In this document: in pieces, positions 56,512 through 64,000 of the stretch
Position numbering within the stretch: position 1 is the stretch's first letter
Layout of the letters: the number at the start of each line of letters is the position of its first letter
Source of the DNA: Pilatotrama ljubarskyi
Lineage: Eukaryota; Basidiomycota; Agaricomycetes; Polyporales; Polyporaceae
Reading direction: 5' to 3'
Assembly (NCBI GenBank): GCA_022385805.1
Contig: MU277670.1
Location: forward strand, 219,875-283,874
Length of the DNA: 64,000 nucleotides
Notes under the pieces: generated by a model
What the model was told of the DNA's origin: nothing
What the model saw: only the letters and a program-made list of their open reading frames with translations
Databases searched by the model: none
Position numbers and translations under genes: made by a program

Positions 56512-59500
56512 TTACGCGGAGGTCTTCTTCTCTTCCTGCGCGTACGGGTTGACGCTATAAACCTTGATGACAGGCGGGCTCTTGGTCAAGTCGGCAGTGA
56601 CGATGACCTGGGAAAGTGAGCGTAGCGTTAGCATTCGGTCGCCCTTCTGTCAAGTGCACAATACAAACCGGAACAGTCATGAGCTCGCGAATTTCTTGGA
56701 TCTTGTGGCCCGAAGGAAGGGTCTTCAGGCCCTCGAAGTGCGGCGGGACCTTCTGCCTGGACAGCATGTGCTGCTTCGATGCCATGGTCTCCGCCTGCTC
56801 GGGGGCCTTATCGCTGGCGCGGCCCAGGACGATTTCGTCCTCCTCAGTGTCGTCGTCCTCGTCAAACAGCGCCTTCTCATCGTGTACGGAGCGCGACGCG
56901 ACCTCCATCTTGAGCGCGTGCTGTTCCGCGTTCTGCTTCACCTTCTTCAGGTGCTCGTCATCGCTGTTTTCCGCGAGCCAGGTGATCACGTCGCGGTTGG
57001 ACCAGTAAATTTGCAGCGTGTGCGCGTGCTCGTCGTAGACGTGGTTCTGCGGGAAGGCGTCAATGTCACTGTCAAGCCTAACGCCGCAAGGTGATGGTTA
57101 CTCACGTCGATCGGCATCTGGTCAACGTGGACACGCTTCTCTATGCCGAACTCAGGAACGAGAACATCGAATGCCGCATCGAGGACGCCGATTACCTTGG
57201 CCTGGCGGATGACAGGTCCATAGCGCTGAGTGAGGTCGGAGATCAGGACGCAGAGGTACAAGTGGGCGGATTGCTCCTGGGCCAGCTTAGCGGAGTCGCG
57301 CTTGCTGTAGCAACCGTCAGTATCGAACTTCAGCAAACGTCATGAGAAGGCGTACATGTTGCACTGCTGAGCAACCTTGGCGACAGCGTCGCGGTCCATG
57401 TTAAACTTGGGTTCGGCTAGAAGGCGAAGTTAAACCAGCAAGAATCTACCCGCCGTCGAGATACTTACCTCCACCCTGCAGGATAGCATCGAGCTGACGG
57501 TGGACCAAGATGTCGGCGTATCGACGGATAGGGGAGGTGAAGTGGGAGTAGAGCGGGATGTTGAGAGCATAGTGGCTGTACTTGGCGATGTCGAGCATGC
57601 CTGCACAGAAGTACTTCGCACGGGGCGACGCCTTCTGTAGAAGAAGCTCCAAGATCTTCCGAGCAGTGGGGTCCTGGACGGCCTCGAGCGACTTCATGAG
57701 TGCCGCGACAGACGAAGTGTCCATCTTGTATCCAAGGCGCTGCGCACGCTCGACGAAAGCATTCTGTTGCGCGCGGTGAGCGTTCGTTTTGAGATTGTGC
57801 CAACTTCGACTCACCAAGCGACGCTCAATCGGGCTGTCGTGCCGGCGGAGCATGGCCTGCTCGGAGAAGTGGACCGCGACCTGCTGAGCTACAGCGATGT
57901 TCGTGAGGAGCATAAACTGTGAAATGGGAATGAATGGATGTCAATCAGGATCATGATAGTGAGACCATACCTCCTCAATCAGGTTGTGCGCCTCAGTCCG
58001 CTCATACGGACCACAGTCAATCGGCAAGCCATTTTCGTCAAGCTTGAACTGCAGACGAAGAGAGTGCGTCTTGACGCAGCCGTTCTGGTAGCGGCGAGCG
58101 CGAAGCTGCTTAGCGATCTCATCCAATACCTTGATGTCGTGGGCAATGCCGCCAGCGTCGTGCTCTGGGATGACCGGGACATCGCCGAGGGACTTGCCCT
58201 CGATGACACCATGGGCATCATTGTAGGACAATTTGGCTGCAGACCTGGAGCATTGCAACTTAGTACGTGGATGACAAAGGATATACACCAGACATACTTG
58301 ATGATAGTCTTGCCGAACCACTTCTTGACGACCTTGGCGTCCTTCGTCATCGTAAAGATGACCGAGAATGTGAGGCGCTCCTGTCCAGGCAGGAGACTGC
58401 AGACCTGCTCGCTCAACGTCGGGGGCAACATTGGTACGGCACGCTGCACAAGATAAACGCTGGTCGCTCTCTTCCTTGCATCGCGGTCCAGAGCCGTGTT
58501 GGGCTTCACGAAGTAGGAAACGTCTGCAATGTGCACGCCGATATCGTACGTGCCGTCCTCGTTGACCTTGACAGACACAGCGTCGTCGAGATCCTTCGCA
58601 TCTTCAGGATCGATCGTGAAGACACGCTCGCCACGCAAGTCCTTGCGCACGTCAAACTCGCGCTCCGGAATACTACCGAGCCTTCGTGAGCACCTAATCT
58701 GGTCTTTATGGATGAGGCAAGAACTTACGACCAAGGCGTGGGAGGGAGGCACTTCAGAACATTATCGCTGAAGTCTTCCGTCGGGAAGTTGCAGTCCTTG
58801 AGAAGCGCACTAGTCTCAACCTCGATATCGCCGATCGGCCCGAGCTCCTCGACCAGAGTACCGAAGGGATGGAGGGAGCTGATAGGCTGGAAGGGATAAA
58901 TGAGCACAAGGTGAGGCGGAAGCATCAGCCAGGCCAACTTACATGACGCTTAATGCAAGCGACAAAGAGCTTGTTCGCATACGCCTCCGAGTTCTGCACG
59001 AAGTCAGGTGGTGCCTGCTCAGTGGGGATAGCAATGAGGGGAACACGCTTGTCGGTCGGCTTGAACCAGACAATCTTGGGCCGTTCAATAGGGCGACGCG
59101 GTTCGTCACCCCTATCACCCTCTCTCTCGCGACGCTCAGCTTCCTGCTTCTCCTTGGTGGCAGCAGAAGAGGGCCGCAAGAGGCCAAGAGTACCGGAGAA
59201 CAGCTGTCCAGGCATGCGCTCCACGACAGCGACCACATGGCCAGCATACTGGGGCTTGACATCGTCCGTCACTCTGTACGAATGTGTCAGCACGGCCGAC
59301 GACGCAACACTACACTTCACGCACTCCTCGTCCTCGAACAGCATCAAGCCCTGTCCTTCGACCTCAACATCGTCCTTCTTCTTGTCGTTCTTGCGCCCTG
59401 CCGCGCCCTTCAGGTCGTAAGCAGAGTTCTCCTCCTTCTTGCGCTTCTTCTCTTCCTTCTCCTTCTTCGTGCCCCAGACCTCGTCAACGTCAAGGAGCTC

Positions 59501-61604
59501 GACAGCGACGATGTCCCCTTCCAAAGCGCGGTTGCGATCCTTCGATCCGCAAATGTAGATGTCGGCATCCAAGACTTCCGTGGCAACGTAGGCGTCCGAC
59601 CGATTACGCTTGTTGACGCGTAGGATACCCACGACGAGCTTGCCAGCCGCGAGAAGCGGAGGTAGAGAAGCCTGAGGCAGGTACGGAGCAAAAAGCGACT
59701 TGCGCTGAGGTTGGTTAGACTGCTGCTGAAGCTGCGACTGGAACTGCTGCTGTTGCTGCTGCAAGAGGTTCATCCCTCCCAGACCCAGGCCCATCATGTT
59801 CGCGGCCATCATATTCGGGAGCATGTTCGGGAAGCTGAAGGACGGCATCTTCTGGTGATGACCACCTGCAGCGGCACGGAACTGTTGCAGGCTGTTAAGC
59901 TGCGCCTGCGCTTGAGCAAGGTCGGAAGCGAAGTTATTGCCCTGGAGGTTGCCTACGCCGCCTGTACGCCGCTCAGAACTGAGTAAATGCGTTACATGGA
60001 AGAGCTGCTCACCCATGCGCCAGCTCGAATCGGAGCGAGAGTGGCCGGAACCGCCCAGCCCCGCAGGAGGGGCAAAGCCGTCGTCAAAGCCGTCTGCGCT
60101 GGCAGAGAAGCCCAGGGAAGCGAGGCTAGGGCCACCGGTCTTGTTCAGGACGTTTACACTGTGACGTCTGCCATGTCCGCGAGGCACAGAAGACGGCTGT
60201 CCATCCAAACCCATACCCAGGCCGCTGAGGCTTCCGAACTGACCCATGGCAGTCTGGGGACCGCCGAATGCATTAAGGCCCATGCTCATCGGAACAGTGC
60301 TGTGCACTCGGCGATGGGCACCGCGGCCAGGGGCGAGGCCGGGAGCCTGGAAAGAGGAAAGAACCTGGTTCGACGCAAGCTGCTGGTGATACAAGGCTTG
60401 CTGCTGCTGTTGCAGGGCCTCAATCTGCGTCTGAATGGCGATCTACCGGAAACAAATCGGCATAAGCGCATTATCGAGCATACAGTAGACGACTCACCTG
60501 CTCGGCCATGATGTCTTTGTATTCCTCGGGCTTCCTGTGGCTTGTATCCGCACCGTCAAAGTTGCTCTGAGCCTGTTGCTGCGGGAACTGGAAGCCGAGG
60601 TCCTCCTCGTTGATCGGAGGCCCCATGGTGAGGTTTGAGCTAGGACGCCTGCGCGCACCGAACATGAAGTTAGGCGCAAGCTGGGGACGGCCAGAAGGAC
60701 TGATGGCGTCGCCCTGCTCCTGCTGCTGTGCAGCGAGGGCGGCAAAGCGGGGAGGGGTGAAGTTCTGAGAGAGGGAGCGACGCGGATGCCCCGTCTGGTA
60801 CGTCAAGTTCTCCGGAATCTCCCCTTCTTCGACAAGCGGGTTGCCATGTCCATCCTCGACATCCTCCATCATGGAGCCGAGATTCGGGGAGTATGCCATG
60901 GAAGAGGAGAGCGAGGACGCGCCGAGCGAGGCCGCCTTGCGGTGACGAGGCGGCTGCTCGGGAGGGTTCGTTCCGGGAAACGCGATGGCGCCCGGCTGGA
61001 AAATGGGTGCGTTGGCAGGCAGGGTTGAGCCGGCGGCCGCGGAAATCGTGTTGGTATTGGTGTTAGTGTTGGTGGGGGGAGAGGTCGTCTTGAGGTCAGC
61101 AATGACCCGCTGGAGCGAGGACAGGGCGTCGCTGCTCTCAGTGTTAGCAGGGGGCGCAGGTGAACCAGAAGACTGCTTCGACCTATTGCTGTTGTTTGCG
61201 CCCTGACGGCTGCCTTGCGACGTGGATTGCGAACCCTTGCGGTGGCCGTTACCACCGCGCTGACCGCCGTTGCCGCCGCCCTGAGACTTGCCGCGCTGTC
61301 TTCCGCCCTCATTGCCTTTGCGAGCGTTAGCGTTGGCCGACTCCGAGCCAGAATCGGCGGCCTGCTGGACGGTACCGGGGCCCTTCTTGCTGCTGGAGCG
61401 GTTGCTGGACCTGGACGACGGCCGCGGGTTACCTGCGCCTCCAGCACTGATGGACGCTGTACGACCAGCCGGACCGTTCTTCCTGGGGCCCTGCTTGTTG
61501 CCTCCCTGCTGGGCGGCGCCGTTCCCCTGCGAAGGGGGCTGCTGCTTCTTCTCGTCTTTCTTGGACGCAGTCTGTTGCGACTGGGGCGTGATTTCGTCCG
61601 TCAT
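56512..61604 (-). CDS. SSD1: SSD1/Dis3L2-type RNB-domain RNA-binding protein
   Basis: Large RNase II-family protein. The first exon starts MTDEITPQSQQTASKKDEKK and is low-complexity (Gly/Arg/Gln/Ser) for about 375 residues. A Gln-rich segment (LLQQQQQQFQSQLQQQ) follows, then cold-shock domains: SLFAPYLPQASLPPLLAAGK, VVGILRVNKRNRSDAYVATE, IYICGSKDRNRALEGDIVAV; a charged insert (KKEKEEKKRKKEENS); AGHVVAVVERMPGQLFSGTL. The RNB domain reads RVFTIDPEDAKDLDDAVSVK, IGVHIADVSYFVKPNTALDR, SVIFTMTKDAKVVKKWFGKT, GMLDIAKYSHYALNIPLYSH, FTSPIRRYADILVHRQLDAI. The DPEDAKDLDD stretch keeps the aspartates needed for exonuclease activity, unlike yeast Ssd1. Ssd1 binds mRNAs for cell-wall proteins and is controlled by Cbk1; several HxRxxS sites fit that kinase (GHGRRHS, AHRRVHS, GHSRSDS). 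Many short introns. Confidence 0.93.
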
Positions 61605-62159
61605 ATCGTTCGTGATGTGTTTATGTGCGTTATCAGAGGCGTTTTGGCGTTATGCTATGTTTTTGGGGTTTGCGTTGTTTCGTGAAGTAGAGAGCAGGAG
61701 TGACGAAGACTGCGCGTGGATGGATACAGGTCGGGTCAACCGGTCAGTGCCGGACTTCGATGCATGAGGGCGAACTTACACAAAGTTGGGTGGGATTACG
61801 AAAGGTAGGCTTTGCCCTGTAGGGCGAGTGGGAGTTTATTGGAGTGGTTGCCTCGGTAGGCGTGGAAGGGGATTGTTTATCGTCGCAAGAGGGAGAGAAC
61901 GTCGCGCGCGACAGCTTTAAGCACGCGCGTGGCGGCAATATAGTTTTCCCACGACCCTTAGTCACTGATACGCACTGCTCTGCGGAGTTCCTTGCACCCC
62001 TTGGCCTTGCGACATGCGGTTCCGCAACACATAATTGTCTTCCGTGGTGGGTCTACGATGTGGACGGAATGGTACGGTATTTGGTAGGACACTATGTTTC
62101 TACGGAAGAGCATGTAGATGCAGTGTACAGTAGGTCTACGCCAGAGTCCTGCGGTCGCT
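61605..62159. other. intergenic region upstream of SSD1
   Basis: 555 nt with the SSD1 promoter and leader and the 3' flank of IDH2, both minus strand. No gene or clear element seen. Confidence 0.4.
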
Positions 62160-63985
<1,826 letters not shown>

Positions 63986-64000
63986 TTTTAGGACGATGTC

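Overview
The window is nuclear DNA of a filamentous basidiomycete, most likely an Agaricomycete. The evidence is a GC-rich, gene-dense layout on both strands, nearly every gene cut by introns of about 50-65 nt, pyrimidine-rich leaders before many start codons, and typical fungal gene content (trifunctional HIS4, RRN7, ERJ5, VID27, an SSD1-type RNB protein). I saw no convincing tRNA, rRNA, transposon or CRISPR array. Exon ends below were read by eye from splice signals and protein continuity.

Left third (1-24.8 kb): an Argonaute (minus); HIS4 (plus) behind a palindrome-rich promoter; the pyruvate dehydrogenase E1-beta gene (minus) sharing a short promoter with a short-chain dehydrogenase (plus); a tandem pair of ACMSD-like amidohydrolases (plus); a membrane-anchored alpha/beta hydrolase (minus); NAD-isocitrate dehydrogenase subunit 1 (plus); an unrecognised gene (minus); the clathrin adaptor AP-1 sigma subunit (plus); and the first of two ceramide synthases.

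Middle (25-42 kb): a REX-type DEDDh RNA exonuclease (minus) lying between the two ceramide synthase paralogues; a second DEDDh nuclease of the Gfd2/YDR514C type (minus); the centromeric histone CENP-A (plus); a 956-residue, mostly disordered protein (plus); and a germin-type cupin with a membrane anchor (minus).

Right third (42-64 kb): RNA polymerase I factor RRN7 (minus), the ER J-protein ERJ5 (plus), glutamine synthetase (plus), VID27 (minus), a small poorly defined ORF (plus), a proline/serine-rich protein with a BTB-like fold (minus), an Rpr2/Snm1-type RNase P/MRP subunit (plus), an SSD1/Dis3L2 RNB protein that keeps its active-site aspartates (minus), and NAD-isocitrate dehydrogenase subunit 2 (minus).

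Most genes are housekeeping. The window holds both subunits of mitochondrial NAD-IDH plus PDH E1-beta (pyruvate to TCA flux), histidine and glutamine synthesis, and an unusual number of RNA-processing proteins (Argonaute, two DEDDh exonucleases, an RNB protein, an RNase P/MRP subunit). The least ordinary items are two apparent GC-AG introns (one placed directly after a start codon), the cupin with a transmembrane tail, a CENP-A with an H3-like tail block, intron differences between the ceramide synthase paralogues, and G-quadruplex-type motifs just upstream of three minus-strand genes.
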